This document shows, one piece after another, positions 1-7,967 of a DNA stretch of 64,000 nucleotides (positions are counted from its first letter, which is position 1; each line of letters opens with the position of its first letter). Location: positions 2,790,001 to 2,854,000 of the forward strand of contig NZ_JAPPRA010000001.1 in the NCBI RefSeq assembly GCF_026672375.1, in the 5' to 3' direction. Under the pieces are notes generated by a model, which worked only from the letters and a program-made list of their open reading frames with translations, searched no databases and had not been told where the DNA came from. Made by a program: the position numbers and the translations under genes. This DNA comes from Caulobacter sp. SL161 (GTDB lineage: Bacteria; Pseudomonadota; Alphaproteobacteria; Caulobacterales; Caulobacteraceae).

Positions 1-3
1 GGC

Positions 4-1062
4 TCACAAGCCCGAAGGCTGACCTTGCGACAAGCTGCGTTTGGCCGCCCTGGGCGGATCCAACGCTGTCATCGCCGCGAGACTGGAGGGAATGGCCGGA
101 ACACCCGACGGCGGCCAGGCCCCCGGCGCGTCACGCAGGAACGCCTCGGCGTCCCGCCAGACCGCTTCGGCCTGCAGATCGACGAGCAGAAGGTGATAGC
201 CCTTGGGATAGTAGGCCGTAAGCGCGCCGGACTTGAGGCGGCTCACCGCTTCGACCGTCGGCGCGCGGGGAATGACGTGGTCGTTGGCGCCATAGAACCA
301 GGCGACCGGGGTCGATATCGCGCCCGGCGACCTCCAGGCGCGCTCCATGAGTCCGACCAGGCCATAGAGGGTGTCGGAGCGCGCGCCCCAGATCATCAGT
401 GGATCACGACCCATGCGGCGCAGTTCGTCGATGTTGTCGGAAGGCATGACGTTGCGCACCAGCCACTCGGGAGGCTTGACCACCCAGTCGCCCTTCGCAT
501 GGGCGGTGATCCACAGGCTGAGCTTGTTGGGCAACGGCTGGTTCGACCAACCCCAGACCGCCGGCGCGAACAGCATCAGTTTGTCGACGCGGGGCGGGTC
601 GGGCGTGGCCATGGCGCTGATCGCCAGACCGCCGCCCATGCTGATTCCGGCCAGGGCGATCTTGGCGCGCGGATGGCGCTCGCGCACGGCCTCGACCAGC
701 AGGCGGGCATCCTCGATGACAAGCTCCGGCTGCGCCCAGACGCCGCGCTCGGGCGAGCGACCGAACCCGCGCACATCCAGCGCGTAGGTGGCGATCCCCC
801 TGCCCGCCCACCAGGCGGCGGCCAGGTGATAGGCGTTGGCGTAGTCGTTCATGCCGTGCAGGCCGACCACGACCCAGTCAGGCTCGCCGGCGGGCAGCCA
901 GCGCATCAGACCAAGGTGCGCGCCATCAAAACTGATGAAAGCCTCATCCGTCAGGCGCGGCCCCCGAAAGCCCAGCGCCGCCAGTTCCGGCCGCTGGCGC
1001 AGCGGCGCGCACGCCGACAGCGCGGCGGCGCAGGCTGACAAGATCAGGGCGCGGCGATTCAT
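4..1062 (-). CDS. alpha/beta hydrolase lipoprotein (monoacylglycerol lipase-like)
   Basis: This 352-residue protein belongs to the serine-hydrolase S33/monoacylglycerol-lipase type of alpha/beta hydrolase. The N-terminus has a lipoprotein signal with lipobox LSAC and acceptor Cys18, so it should be membrane-anchored in the periplasm or outer membrane. The nucleophile elbow GISMGG puts the catalytic Ser at about 141. YGANDH near 265 and GYH near 293 supply the likely Asp and His, and the oxyanion region is LHGMND at 68-73. Its start codon overlaps the stop of the upstream glycosylase-like gene by 4 bp, so the two are probably co-translated. The substrate is unknown, but medium-chain acylglycerols or esters are plausible. 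The stop codon lies only 3 bases inside the window edge, so the gene is complete. Confidence 0.85.
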   Translation of the reverse strand: MNRRALILSACAAALSACAPLRQRPELAALGFRGPRLTDEAFISFDGAHLGLMRWLPAGEPDWVVVGLHGMNDYANAYHLAAAWWAGRGIATYALDVRGFGRSPERGVWAQPELVIEDARLLVEAVRERHPRAKIALAGISMGGGLAISAMATPDPPRVDKLMLFAPAVWGWSNQPLPNKLSLWITAHAKGDWVVKPPEWLVRNVMPSDNIDELRRMGRDPLMIWGARSDTLYGLVGLMERAWRSPGAISTPVAWFYGANDHVIPRAPTVEAVSRLKSGALTAYYPKGYHLLLVDLQAEAVWRDAEAFLRDAPGAWPPSGVPAIPSSLAAMTALDPPRAAKRSLSQGQPSGL

Positions 1063-1643
1063 GACCGTAGAATGTCTGCGACACGCCGGCGAAGATAAGG
1101 CGTGACCTCAGCCTCGAACCACGGATTGCGCTTGAGCCAGGCGGTGTTGCGCCAGGACGGATGCGGCAGCGGCAGAACGTTCGGTCCGAGTTCCCGCCAG
1201 CGTTCGATGGTCTCGGTCATGGTCTTGCCCGTTCGACCGCCCAGCGCCCACTCCTGCGCGTAGCGGCCGACCAGCAGGGTCAGTTCGACATTGGGCAAGG
1301 CCGCCAGCAACTGCGATCGCCACAGCTTCGCGCAGCGCGGCGGTGGCGGATAGTCCCCGCCCTTGGGATTGGTCCCCGGAAAACAGAAGGCCATGGCCGC
1401 CACGCCGATCTCGGATCGGCCATAGAAAGTCTCACGGTCGATCCCCATCCACTGCCGCAGACGGACGCCCGAGGGGTCGTTGAAGGGCAGGCCCGTCTCA
1501 TGGACGATCCGGCCCGGGGCCTGGCCAGCGATCAGCAGTCGCGTCGCCGTGCTGACGCGCGTGACCGGCCGCGGCGTGTGCGGCAGGTACGGCGCGCAGG
1601 CCCGGCAGGCCGAGATTTCGGAGAGAAGGGTCTCGAGGGGCAT
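1059..1643 (-). CDS. uracil-DNA glycosylase family protein (Fe-S type)
   Basis: A 194-residue protein of the uracil-DNA glycosylase superfamily. Motif 1 is GQAPG near residue 39 and motif 2 is LPHPSWRN near 160. Four cysteines sit where the 4Fe-4S ligands of family 4/5 enzymes are found: the CRAC pair near residues 13-16, then FCFPG and the RC of PPPRC around 90-110. The expected role is to excise uracil or a related damaged base from DNA. In motif 1 Pro follows the Ala, and no catalytic Asp is obvious there, so substrate specificity is uncertain. It overlaps the downstream hydrolase by 4 bp. The family assignment is firm; activity on uracil is inferred. Confidence 0.8.
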   Translation of the reverse strand: MPLETLLSEISACRACAPYLPHTPRPVTRVSTATRLLIAGQAPGRIVHETGLPFNDPSGVRLRQWMGIDRETFYGRSEIGVAAMAFCFPGTNPKGGDYPPPPRCAKLWRSQLLAALPNVELTLLVGRYAQEWALGGRTGKTMTETIERWRELGPNVLPLPHPSWRNTAWLKRNPWFEAEVTPYLRRRVADILRS

Positions 1644-1686
1644 GGACGGGATTTAGGCGATCCCGTCCACCGCCCCAAGGGCGGCT

Positions 1687-2319
1687 CTACGCCCCCAGCA
1701 TCCGACGTTCGCGCTTGATGAGGCCCTCGAACGACGGCCGGGCCAGGATGGCGTCGGCATAGGCTTTGGACTTGGGCCACTTGGCGAAATCGAAACCGGC
1801 GTGTTCCAGGTTCACGAACGGACTGGCCACGGCGATGTCGGCCAGGGTGAAACGATCCTCGACGAGGAAGCCGCTGGCCGGGATTGTGCGCTCCAGATAG
1901 TCGAGCACCGGCGGCATCGCGACGTTGATCCCCTTGTCGATCGCCGCCTGATCGGGCTCTGCGCCCATGAAACGCGGCCCCACCACGCGGTTGAAGAAGA
2001 TCGGGCCCGCAGCGCCCACAAAGATCGAGTCGGCGTACTCCTCGTACCAGACGGTCCGCGCGCGCGCCTTGGGCTCGGTCGGGATCAGGTTGGGCTCGGG
2101 ATGGGCCGCGTCGAGATAGGTGATGATCGCCGAGGAGTCGGAGATCTTGAAGTCGCCGTCCTGGAAGCCCGGGATCTTGCCGAACGGACTGCACGCGTCG
2201 AAGTCAGGATCGGGCTGGCCCAGCCGGACCACCTTGTTGTCGTACGCCAGACCCTTTTCGGTGGCGAACACCATGGCCTTGCGGACGAACGGCGAAAGCG
2301 ACGAGCCGTAAATGAGCAT
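1687..2319 (-). CDS. glutathione S-transferase family protein
   Basis: A 210-residue soluble GST. The thioredoxin-like N-terminal domain starts with IYGSSLSPFVRK, with a Ser in the catalytic region. It continues through FGKIPGF (cis-Pro loop) to the SDSSAI glutathione gamma-Glu motif at about 60-65. The alpha-helical C-terminal domain includes DIAVASPF. The start is supported by GGGAGA upstream. That Shine-Dalgarno lies inside a 10-bp perfect inverted repeat, listed separately. The physiological electrophile substrate cannot be told from sequence. Confidence 0.88.
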   Translation of the reverse strand: MLIYGSSLSPFVRKAMVFATEKGLAYDNKVVRLGQPDPDFDACSPFGKIPGFQDGDFKISDSSAIITYLDAAHPEPNLIPTEPKARARTVWYEEYADSIFVGAAGPIFFNRVVGPRFMGAEPDQAAIDKGINVAMPPVLDYLERTIPASGFLVEDRFTLADIAVASPFVNLEHAGFDFAKWPKSKAYADAILARPSFEGLIKRERRMLGA

Positions 2320-2321
2320 CG

Positions 2322-2347
2322 ATGGTCTCCCTAGTTTGGGAGACCAT
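2322..2347 (-). promoter_or_regulatory. perfect inverted repeat over the GST ribosome-binding site
   Basis: Ten-base arms ATGGTCTCCC and GGGAGACCAT are separated by 6 bases. On the minus strand the downstream arm contains the Shine-Dalgarno GGGAGA of the GST gene and ends 2-3 bases before its ATG. It could be an operator dyad or an mRNA hairpin hiding the ribosome-binding site. The dyad is read directly; its function is inferred. Confidence 0.6.
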
Positions 2348-2392
2348 AGGCCACGGACTCAGTTTCGTTTCAAGACGAACTCGCGGCGGCGA

Positions 2393-2692
2393 CTATTCTT
2401 CTTCGCCGGCCGCTTCCTCGAAGCTGGTCGGATCGCCTTCCAGGCGCAGGCGGATGCGATAGACGCCGCGGAACTTCTCAGGATTGACGGGCTTGTTGTG
2501 GCGCAGGATCACCACCTTGCCTTCACGGGCAAGTTCGATGGCGTTGGTGCGCACATGGCCCAGCTGCTGCTGCCAGCGCTCGGGCTGGATCGCCTTGGCG
2601 ACGTTCATAGGGTCGATCGACTTGCCTTCGGGCAAGGCCGCCAGTTGGGACAGGATGGTGTCTTGGATCGGGGTGGTCATACGCCTCGCCAT
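2393..2692 (-). CDS. DUF3253 family protein
   Basis: A small 99-residue soluble protein matching the DUF3253 family. It has a predicted helix-rich fold with the run PMNVAKAIQPERWQ, an RTNAIELAREGKVVILRHNK segment typical of winged-helix-like members, and an acidic C-terminal tail (EEAAGEEE). A start at the second Met (MTTPIQD, residue 5) is equally plausible. Such proteins are often annotated as hypothetical and may bind DNA. No partner is evident nearby. Confidence 0.75.
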   Translation of the reverse strand: MARRMTTPIQDTILSQLAALPEGKSIDPMNVAKAIQPERWQQQLGHVRTNAIELAREGKVVILRHNKPVNPEKFRGVYRIRLRLEGDPTSFEEAAGEEE

Positions 2693-2782
2693 GCCACGGA
2701 TCGCATCCGAACGCGAGGCGCGGCTTGCGCGCGCGCGACGACCGCTCTAACTGAACCCTGATAAGTTTCGGAGGGGGACGGC

Positions 2783-3235
2783 ATGGACGGCGGGGCCGAG
2801 AATTCCAGCAGCTCGCGACTGGTCGAGACCGGTGAGTGGGCCGGTTGGCGCACCTGGCAGGGTATGGACCCGTTCGAGGACCAGTCCGGCCCCTTCTATT
2901 TCCGCGAGGATGAAACCGGCCGGGTCACCTGCGCCTTCCGCGCCGAGCCCAAGCACATGAACGGCGGCGGCTTCATGCACGGCGGCTGCATGATGACCTT
3001 CGCCGACTTCTGCCTCTTCGCGATTGCCTGGCGCGACCTTGCCGGGAGCCACGCCGTCACCGTCAGCCTGAACGGCGAGTTCGTCGGCCCCGCCCGTCCC
3101 GGCGACTTGGTCACCGCCACCGGCGAGGTTGTCCGCGCGGGTGGTTCGTTGCTGTTCGTACGCGGCCTGATCTCGACCGGCTCCAGCCCGATGCTGAACT
3201 TCTCGGGCGTGATCAAGAAGATCCGAAACCGTTGA
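2783..3235 (+). CDS. PaaI-family hotdog thioesterase
   Basis: A 150-residue single hotdog domain. The family motif around the helix is visible as MNGGGFMHGGCMMTFADFCLF, with the HGG element at about residues 70-72. The SLNGEFVGPARPGDLVTATGEV strand region follows, as in PaaI/YigI acyl-CoA thioesterases. A GGAGGGGGAC stretch upstream serves as the ribosome-binding site. It probably hydrolyses aromatic or medium-chain acyl-CoA esters. It stands alone on the plus strand. Confidence 0.85.
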   Translation: MDGGAENSSSSRLVETGEWAGWRTWQGMDPFEDQSGPFYFREDETGRVTCAFRAEPKHMNGGGFMHGGCMMTFADFCLFAIAWRDLAGSHAVTVSLNGEFVGPARPGDLVTATGEVVRAGGSLLFVRGLISTGSSPMLNFSGVIKKIRNR

Positions 3236-3247
3236 GGGACCGAAAAC

Positions 3248-3333
3248 CTTGTCCTTCGACAAGCTCAGGATGAGGTTTTCTAGTGAACCGGCGTCAAAAG
3301 TCGTCCTCACCCTGAGCCTGTCGAAGGGCGAGG
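3248..3333. repeat. inverted pair of dispersed palindromic repeats
   Basis: Left copy CCTTCGACAAGCTCAGGATG (about 3252-3271) and right inverted copy CACCCTGAGCCTGTCGAAGG (about 3308-3327) face each other after the thioesterase gene. This sequence type is widespread between genes in Caulobacter and sphingomonads. The pair can fold into a long hairpin between two convergent genes. Confidence 0.7.
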
Positions 3334-3352
3334 ACGGCTCCGCCGATCCGAT

Positions 3353-3976
3353 CTAGGCCGTCATGCCTGCCGCCGCCGCCGGACGCGCCAGCATGGCGTC
3401 CAGCCAGCGGTTGACGTGGACCCGTTCAGCGTCCGGCCGCCACTTGATCATCCGACCAAAATCCAGGCTGGTGACCGCGATGACGTCGACGATCGTGATG
3501 CGGTCCGTCGCGATGAACGGGCTTTCGGCCAGGCGGTCATCGAGCACCTTCAGGCTCCTTCTGACGCTCTCGAGATTGTAGGCGGCCACTTCGGGGACCT
3601 GCTGCTCCAGCGCGGCCATGCCGGGGTGGCTGTGCCGAACGCCCTGCATGATCGGCGTGGCGACCATCATCTCGGTGCGCCGCAGCCACATCTCGATGAT
3701 CGCTGTCTCCTTGGGGTCGCGCCCGAACATGTTCGGCTCGGGATAGACGCTTTCCAGATAGCGACAGATGGCGACCGACTCGGTGATCACCGTCCCATCG
3801 TCCAGCTCCAGGGCGGGCACGTGGGCCAGACCGGCCTTGCCACGATACTGCGGCGACCTGTGCTCGCCGCCCATGATCGACAGCGTGACGATCTCGACGT
3901 CGGCGATCCCCTTCTCGGCCATGAACCACCGCACGCGGCGAGGATTGGGGGCCCGCAGGCAATCGTAGAGTTTCAA
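3353..3976 (-). CDS. glutathione S-transferase family protein (TTG start)
   Basis: A 207-residue GST. The N-terminal domain begins KLYDCLRAPNPRRVRWFMAEKG, has AHVPALELDDG (cis-Pro loop) and TESVAICRYLE (glutathione-binding Ser). The helical C-terminal domain carries ITIVDVIAVTSLDF. The frame stays open far upstream, but homology starts at LKLYDC, so I chose the TTG at 3974-3976. It has GGAGGA six bases upstream. That ribosome-binding site is part of the terminator hairpin of the upstream nupC gene, an unusual arrangement. The substrate is unknown. Confidence 0.85.
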   Translation of the reverse strand: MKLYDCLRAPNPRRVRWFMAEKGIADVEIVTLSIMGGEHRSPQYRGKAGLAHVPALELDDGTVITESVAICRYLESVYPEPNMFGRDPKETAIIEMWLRRTEMMVATPIMQGVRHSHPGMAALEQQVPEVAAYNLESVRRSLKVLDDRLAESPFIATDRITIVDVIAVTSLDFGRMIKWRPDAERVHVNRWLDAMLARPAAAAGMTA

Positions 3977-4008
3977 AAGAAATCCTCCCGGCTTTTGACC
4001 GGGAGGAT
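3977..4008 (-). terminator. rho-independent terminator of nupC overlapping the next gene's RBS
   Basis: On the minus strand a 10-bp perfect stem (ATCCTCCCGG/CCGGGAGGAT, loop of 7) is followed by TTTCTTTT. It lies about 30 bases after the nupC stop. The 3-prime arm includes GGAGGA and the T-tract contains the TTG start of the downstream GST. Confidence 0.75.
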
Positions 4009-4038
4009 GCTTGGTTTTCGCGACGGAAGGAAAGCGGC

Positions 4039-5319
4039 TTAGAGCCCAAACAGGCTTCGCGGCATCAGGCCGACCAGCGAGGCGGTCAGGCAGGTGGCCA
4101 GAAAGCCGGCCATCATCGCCTTCCAGACGAGGCCCAGCACTTCCTGCCGGCGTTGGGGCACCAGGACCGAGAAGCCGGCGACGTTCATGCCGACCGAGCC
4201 GATGTTGGCGAAGCCGCACAGCGCGTAGGTCATGATCATCCGGGTGCGTTCGTCCAGCAGGGCCTCGCCCACCTTGGATAGTTGGATGAAGGCGGTGAAC
4301 TCCGTCAGGATCAGCTTCACGCCCAAGAGGCCGCCGGCCGTCCCCGCCTCGTGCCATGGAATGCCCATGGACCAGGCCAGCGGCGCGAAGACGACACCCA
4401 GACCGCGCGCGATGCTCAGCGGCTCACCGCCCACCGGCGGGAACGCGCCCAGGATCTTGTCGACCATGGTGGCCAGGGCCACGAAGACGATCAGGGTGGC
4501 GCCGACGTTCAGAGCGATCTGCAGGCCGTCGGTGGTGCCCTTCATGACCGCGTCGATCGAGCTGCCATAGGTCTTATCCTCGGTCGCGAGATCCAGGTCG
4601 GCGCCCTTCTCCATCGGGTCGGACGGCACGATGATGCGGGCCAGCAGCACGCCGGCCGGCGCCGAGATGATCGAGGCCGTCAGCACGTGGGCGGCGGCGT
4701 TGGGCAGCACGTCGGCCAGGATGGTGGCGTAGGCGACCATGGTCGAGCCGGAGACGCAGGCCATGCCGACCGCGATCAGCATGAAGAGCTCCGAGCGCGA
4801 CAGCTTGTCGAGATACGCGCGAATGAAGATCGGGCCTTCGACCTGTCCCATGAAGATGGTCGCGGCGGTGGCCAGGGCCGGCGGGCCGCGCAGGCCCAGC
4901 GTCTTCTGGAACACGAAGCCGAAGCCCTGGGCTAGCCACTTGAGGATCTTCCAATGCCAGAGCAGCGCCGACAGGGCGCAGACCACCAGGATCACCGGCA
5001 GCACGCGGAAGGCGAAGATGAAGCCCGCGCCCGGATTGCTCACCGGATAGGGTTGGTCGCCACCGGCCAGGAAGCCGAACACGAAGGCGGTGCCCGCCTG
5101 GGTCGAAGCGCTGAGGCCTTCGACGGCGCCGTTGACGCCGCGCAGCATCTGCTGGGCTTGCGGCAACCCGAACAGCACCAGCACCAGCACCACCTGAATG
5201 ACCACGGCGCCGATGGCCAGGCCCCATGGGAACCGCTTGCGGTTCTCGGAAACGAGCCAGCAGAGGCCCAGGGTGAGCGCCAGACCCGCCAGGGCCTGAA
5301 CGTTCTCGGGACGGAACAT
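4039..5319 (-). CDS. nupC: NupC-family concentrative nucleoside transporter
   Basis: A 426-residue inner-membrane protein of the CNT family, which imports nucleosides with protons or sodium. It has about ten hydrophobic segments and the CNT hallmarks: GFVFQKTLGLRGPPALATAATIF, FMGQVEGPIFIRAYL (QxEGP), SELFMLIAVGMACVSGSTM, and GFANIGSVGMNVAG near the C-terminus. I set the start at the Met of MFRPENVQALAG, because the 16 residues upstream in the same frame are not family-like. No metabolic partner is adjacent. A terminator follows. Confidence 0.88.
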   Translation of the reverse strand: MFRPENVQALAGLALTLGLCWLVSENRKRFPWGLAIGAVVIQVVLVLVLFGLPQAQQMLRGVNGAVEGLSASTQAGTAFVFGFLAGGDQPYPVSNPGAGFIFAFRVLPVILVVCALSALLWHWKILKWLAQGFGFVFQKTLGLRGPPALATAATIFMGQVEGPIFIRAYLDKLSRSELFMLIAVGMACVSGSTMVAYATILADVLPNAAAHVLTASIISAPAGVLLARIIVPSDPMEKGADLDLATEDKTYGSSIDAVMKGTTDGLQIALNVGATLIVFVALATMVDKILGAFPPVGGEPLSIARGLGVVFAPLAWSMGIPWHEAGTAGGLLGVKLILTEFTAFIQLSKVGEALLDERTRMIMTYALCGFANIGSVGMNVAGFSVLVPQRRQEVLGLVWKAMMAGFLATCLTASLVGLMPRSLFGL

Positions 5320-5476
5320 CAAGACGAAGACCTTACAATGAGGCGACGCCCCCACGACGCCGACCAAGGGGGCGAGATTGACACCAACTGCGGCGTCGCA
5401 CGCAAGCGCCTTGCGTAAGGAATGCTTAACCAGACCGCAAGGCGCCTAAGTCATAAGCCTCTTACCATCGTGCGCT

Positions 5477-5509
5477 TGTCATCCCGGAAGCCCCCGCTCC
5501 GGGATGACA
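5477..5509. repeat. palindromic intergenic repeat (TGTCATCCCGG arms)
   Basis: Eleven-base perfect arms TGTCATCCCGG and CCGGGATGACA flank an 11-base C-rich loop just beyond the end of the EF-hand gene. A degenerate relative (GGCATCCCGGAAGCC ... GGATGACA) occurs at about 13285-13323. It belongs to a dispersed repeat family and may also act as an mRNA 3-prime hairpin. Confidence 0.6.
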
Positions 5510-5520
5510 CAGGGCCGGCG

Positions 5521-6429
5521 TCAGGCCGTAGCGTCGACGCCCGTACCGGCCGTCGCGGTCGTGGAGGAGGCCGTCAGCGCCGAATCGAGCTGGGCCAGCA
5601 GCTTCTGCATCAGATCGGCCGCCGCGCTGGAGCCCGAGATCAGGCTGGCCAGGGTGACGGTCGTGTCCGTGGAGGCTGTTGTTTTCTGACCTTCCTCGAG
5701 CAGGGCGTAGAATTCTCCCCCGCTCAGCGCACCGTCACCGTCCTGATCGGCCGTTCCGATCAGATCGGAAGCCGCGCCGCTCGCCTCGGCGGCGCCGTCG
5801 GCGGCGGCCAGTTCTTCGGCGGAAACAACACCGTCCTGATTGGTGTCCAGGCTCTCGAACACGCCGCTTGAGCTGCTGGAGCCGCTGGCGCTGCTTGCGC
5901 CGCCGCTCGGCGGCGGACCGGGCGGCGGACCGCGCATGGCCTGCGCCGACGACGAAGTGCCGGCGGCGGCGTTGGAGATGGCGGTCGAGATCTCCGCCGT
6001 CGACAGGCCGCCATCGCCATCCGTATCGAGCGCCGACAGGATATCGGCGGCCATCTTGCCGCTGGCGTCCGCAGGCGCGTCGGAGGGCGCATTGGCGGAC
6101 AGCGCCGAGGAAAGCTCTTCCGCCGACAGCAGACCATCGCCATCGGCGTCCCCGGCCTCCATCACCGAGGCGGCGACATCGTCGACCGACTGGGTCGAAA
6201 GCAGCGCCGACAACGTATCAGTTCCGAAACGTCCGGCCGGCGGCTCGCCGCCTCGCATCGGCGGCGGGCCGCGTCGTTCGCCCTGCCCCTGCACATTCTG
6301 CCCAACCGACTGGAACTCACTGAGCGACAGTTGCCCATCGCCGTCGGCGTCAGCCGTCTTGAACATCGCCTCCTGTAACTGCTGCAACCGCGCCGGTTGC
6401 GTGGAAAACCCCAGACTTGTGATGGTCAT
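5521..6429 (-). CDS. EF-hand calcium-binding protein with five EF-hand loops
   Basis: A 302-residue protein with no signal peptide or membrane segment. Five 12-residue EF-hand loops are readable: DADGDGQLSLSE (27-38), DADGDGLLSAEE, DTDGDGGLSTAE, DTNQDGVVSAEE and DQDGDGALSGGE. Each has Asp at positions 1, 3 and 5 (Asn at 3 in the fourth) and Glu at 12, so Ca2+ binding is likely. The linkers are low-complexity, one Pro/Gly/Arg-rich (residues 45-65) and one Ser/Gly-rich. The C-terminus is Ala/Ser/Thr-rich. It is isolated, divergent from the ABC operon. Calcium buffering, signalling or non-classical secretion are possible, and none is shown by context. Confidence 0.85.
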   Translation of the reverse strand: MTITSLGFSTQPARLQQLQEAMFKTADADGDGQLSLSEFQSVGQNVQGQGERRGPPPMRGGEPPAGRFGTDTLSALLSTQSVDDVAASVMEAGDADGDGLLSAEELSSALSANAPSDAPADASGKMAADILSALDTDGDGGLSTAEISTAISNAAAGTSSSAQAMRGPPPGPPPSGGASSASGSSSSSGVFESLDTNQDGVVSAEELAAADGAAEASGAASDLIGTADQDGDGALSGGEFYALLEEGQKTTASTDTTVTLASLISGSSAAADLMQKLLAQLDSALTASSTTATAGTGVDATA

Positions 6430-6764
6430 ATCGCTCGCTCTCTCTTGAGGCCCCGGTGTGCGGGGCGCGCGCCGACCGTTCGACGCCTGCGATGCAACGC
6501 GAGAAACATGCCTAAAATCAGCATGTTGCAGAAATGAAACGTGCCCTTATCCCGGCAAGGTCAATGCATCGCTGAAGCGCCCATGACCGGCCTTGATGGC
6601 GGCGCGGCGACCGCTCGTCCTGCAATCGCGCTCAAAGCGGCGCGCGACAGCCCCCGGCGGCAACGATTTCACCCCAGAAATGCGCCTTACCCCGATTTAA
6701 CTTGGCCACTCGTCGATCGGCGTTCATTGCTGCAACCGTCGATTGGGGGAGCGCGAGTCCGCAA
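6430..6764. other. 335-bp divergent intergenic region
   Basis: This region separates the minus-strand EF-hand gene from the plus-strand ABC permease and must hold both promoters. A short dyad GCATGTT/AACATGC-like motif lies near 6510-6535 in a locally AT-richer patch. No coding potential, RNA gene or repeat family copy was recognised. Confidence 0.4.
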
Positions 6765-7967
6765 ATGTCGTTGGCCTTGGCCACACTTCTATACGAGTGG
6801 CGTCGTTACATGGCGGCCGTCGTCGCCCTGGCCTTTTCGGGCCTTCTGGTGCTGGCGCAGGTCGGCATGTTCGTCGGCATCGGCAAGGGCTTCACCGCCC
6901 AGATCGACCGCGCGCGCGCCGATATCATGGTCCTGGGCCCGGGCGCCAAGGCGCTGTTCGGCGGCCCGTCCGGCCTGCCGCGCCGGATGATCCCGCTGGT
7001 CTACAGCCACCCTGAAGTCACCCAGGTCGCGCCGCTGGACGGCTCTGGCGGCCGCTTCCAGAACATCCTGTCGCCTGAGCAGCAGGCCAAGGAAGAGGCG
7101 CGCGCCAAGCGGGCCGGCAAGGGCGAGAAAGGCGGCGGCGGCACGGCTCGCAAGACCGAGTTCGTCAATGTCACCGTCGTCGATGCGATCCCTGGCTATG
7201 TCACGGTGCCCACCGACTATACGCAGTCGATGATCGAAGCCCTGCGCCGCCCCTATGCCGTCGCGGTCGACGAGACGGCGCTGAAGCGACTGGGCGTCAA
7301 GAAGGGCGACAAGGCCCTCTACAACGGCAAGACGATCCATATCGCCGTGGTCACGCGCGGCTACCCGAACATCATCCAGCCCACCCTGGTGATGTCGCGC
7401 GACACCCTGCGGATGCTGGGCGAGGCCGACACCGGCCAGCGCGTCGGCCCGCTGATGGTCGAGATCAAGGACCCCGCCCGCGCCGAAATCGTCGCCGCGC
7501 AGCTGAACAAGAAGGCTGACGGCAAGTTCCGCGCCTGGACCCGACAGGAACTGGCCGACGCCAATTCCAACGCCATGCTGGAAGACCAGATCATCGGCAT
7601 CATGCTGGGCTTCTCGGCGTTCCTGGGCCTGCTGATCGGCGTGGCCATCACCTGGCAGACCCTGCGCGGCGCGATCATGGCCAACATCAAGGAGTTCGCC
7701 AGCTTGCGCGCCCTGGGCGTGTCGATGGGCGACCTGCGCAACATCGTGATGGAGCTTTCGTTCTGGGTCGGCATCGTCGGCGTCTTCGCCGCAGGCCTGC
7801 TGACCTGGGGTGTCTCGCTGCTGGCGACCATGGGCGGCGTGCCGATGTACTTCCCGCCGGTCCTGGTCGCCATCGTCGCAGGCTTCCTGGTCGCCATCGC
7901 CATGCTGTCGGGCTTCCTGTCGCTCGGCGTCCTCAAGAACAGCCAACCCGCGGACCTGCTGCGATGA
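6765..7967 (+). CDS. ABC transporter permease, MacB/FtsX type
   Basis: A 400-residue inner-membrane protein with the FtsX/MacB architecture. TM1 is at about 14-35, followed by a large periplasmic domain of roughly 230 residues, then three C-terminal TM segments (FSAFLGLLIGVAITWQTL, SFWVGIVGVFAAGLL, PPVLVAIVAGFLVAIAML). I chose the ATG of MSLALATLLYEWRR because an upstream ATG (6702) adds a non-family peptide. The stop overlaps the ATPase start by 4 bp. It forms an export system with the two following genes, resembling DevC of DevBCA glycolipid exporters. Confidence 0.85.
   Translation: MSLALATLLYEWRRYMAAVVALAFSGLLVLAQVGMFVGIGKGFTAQIDRARADIMVLGPGAKALFGGPSGLPRRMIPLVYSHPEVTQVAPLDGSGGRFQNILSPEQQAKEEARAKRAGKGEKGGGGTARKTEFVNVTVVDAIPGYVTVPTDYTQSMIEALRRPYAVAVDETALKRLGVKKGDKALYNGKTIHIAVVTRGYPNIIQPTLVMSRDTLRMLGEADTGQRVGPLMVEIKDPARAEIVAAQLNKKADGKFRAWTRQELADANSNAMLEDQIIGIMLGFSAFLGLLIGVAITWQTLRGAIMANIKEFASLRALGVSMGDLRNIVMELSFWVGIVGVFAAGLLTWGVSLLATMGGVPMYFPPVLVAIVAGFLVAIAMLSGFLSLGVLKNSQPADLLR

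Noticed and set aside
5320-5367. Longer N-terminus for the NupC transporter
   Set aside because: The extra 16 residues (MVGVVGASPHCK...) lack a hydrophobic pattern and family similarity.
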